Shown here: positions 7,026 to 7,716 of the stretch, piece after piece | Layout of the letters: each line of letters begins with the position of its first letter | How positions within the stretch are numbered: position 1 is the stretch's first letter | Source of the DNA: an uncultured Thermoanaerobacteraceae bacterium | GTDB lineage: Bacteria; Bacillota; DSM-12270; Thermacetogeniales; Thermacetogeniaceae | Direction of reading: 5' to 3' | Length of the DNA stretch: 7,716 nucleotides | Assembly: GCA_937914965.1 (NCBI GenBank) | Contig: CALGIY010000139.1 | Span: 1 to 7,716, forward strand | Program-made: the position numbers and the translations under genes | Notes under the pieces: generated by a model | Databases searched by the model: none | The model's input: only the letters and a program-made list of their open reading frames with translations | What the model was told of the DNA's origin: nothing

Positions 7026-7716
7026 ATGGCAAAGCATCTTGCAATGGCCGGAAAGGGAGGAACAGGGAAAACAACAGTGGCAGCACTGTTAATAAAGCAC
7101 CTGATTGAACAGCAGAAAGGTGCAATTCTCGCTGTCGATGCTGACCCCAACGCCAATATCAACGAAGCTTTAGGATTTGAGGTAGCTAATACAATATCCT
7201 CGATTCTTGTTGATATTAAGAAAGGCAATGTTCCGACTGGAATGACCAAAGAAACATACCTCCAGTTTGAGTTACACCGTGCCCTTGTTGAAACAGAGTA
7301 TGTTGATTTGCTGGTTATGGGAGGGCCACAAGGGCCAGGATGTTACTGTTTTCCCAACGACATCTTAAAGCGTTATCTAGCTAAGATAGATAGCAGTTAT
7401 GACTATCTTGTAGCTGATAACGAAGCAGGCCTGGAGCATATCAGCCGCCAGACCATTGAAGATGTCGATATTATGTTAGTTATTTCCGATCCAACAGCAA
7501 AAGGCGTGCGTACTGCCGGAAGGATCTATCAGCTGGCCAGATCGATGAATATCAATATTGCAGATGCGTATCTGATTATTACGAAAACGTCTGATCCGGC
7601 TCCCCTTCATAAAGAGATAGAAGCTACGGGACTTAAATTTCTTGGTGCTATACCTAGAGATCCCATGATTATGGAGCATGACTTGAAGGGGATATCAATG
7701 ATGGAACTTCCGGATG
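7026..7716 (+). CDS. acsF: Second CooC-family ATPase, probable ACS nickel-insertion factor (3' cut off)
   Basis: Partial: 230 codons from ATG 7026 run off the window end with no stop. AAAGGTGG (7012-7019) lies 6 nt upstream. It is a MinD/SIMIBI P-loop ATPase with deviant Walker A GKGGTGKTT (residues 9-17), VDADPN (37-42), a CxC pair C106-Y-C108 and DNEAGLEHISRQT (131-143). It clearly differs from the first CooC in the window: Thr instead of Val in the P-loop, GGPQGPGCYCFPND around the cysteines, and DNEAGLEHISR instead of DFGAGIEHLTR. By family knowledge AcsF inserts nickel into the A-cluster of acetyl-CoA synthase with ATP, and a CooC-like gene after acsC is the position I recall in C. hydrogenoformans. 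The AcsF assignment rests on position and subtype; a second CODH-directed CooC remains possible. About 20-30 residues are probably missing. Confidence 0.85.
   Translation, partial: MAKHLAMAGKGGTGKTTVAALLIKHLIEQQKGAILAVDADPNANINEALGFEVANTISSILVDIKKGNVPTGMTKETYLQFELHRALVETEYVDLLVMGGPQGPGCYCFPNDILKRYLAKIDSSYDYLVADNEAGLEHISRQTIEDVDIMLVISDPTAKGVRTAGRIYQLARSMNINIADAYLIITKTSDPAPLHKEIEATGLKFLGAIPRDPMIMEHDLKGISMMELPD

Overview
This window is the core of a bacterial Wood-Ljungdahl (reductive acetyl-CoA) operon, with every gene on the + strand. The proteins match, from memory, the Moorella thermoacetica and Carboxydothermus hydrogenoformans CODH/ACS and CooC families. Shine-Dalgarno sites are strong (AAAGG-type) throughout, base composition is moderate and intergenic DNA is AT-rich. 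Together these point to an anaerobic Gram-positive bacterium of class Clostridia, plausibly a Peptococcaceae-like acetogen, sulfate reducer or dehalogenator. The genus cannot be fixed from this sequence.

Layout: positions 1-300 are AT-rich with no convincing gene, but hold an 18-bp near-perfect palindrome (165-182). A possible 30-codon leader ORF (301-393) overlaps the GTG start of cooC (390-1181). Then come acsA (1265-3301, CO dehydrogenase subunit), acsB (3329-5548, acetyl-CoA synthase subunit), a 98-bp gap with a strong hairpin, acsC (5647-6972, large subunit of the corrinoid iron-sulfur protein) and a second CooC-family ATPase, probably acsF (7026 to the window end, cut off).

How the genes work together: AcsA reduces CO2 to CO at its Ni-Fe-S C-cluster. 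AcsB condenses that CO with CoA and a methyl group at its Ni-Ni-[4Fe-4S] A-cluster. The methyl group is delivered by the corrinoid protein whose large subunit is AcsC. The two CooC-type ATPases are the likely nickel-insertion factors, the first for CODH and the second for ACS. The small corrinoid-protein subunit (acsD) and methyltransferase (acsE) are not in the window and would be expected downstream.

All ligand residues I could check in AcsA, AcsB and AcsC are present, and no CDS shows a frameshift or internal stop. I do not see a new multi-gene system. The points worth a second look are small: the coupled leader ORF, the acsB-acsC hairpin, an extra cysteine beside the A-cluster CGC motif, and the upstream palindrome.
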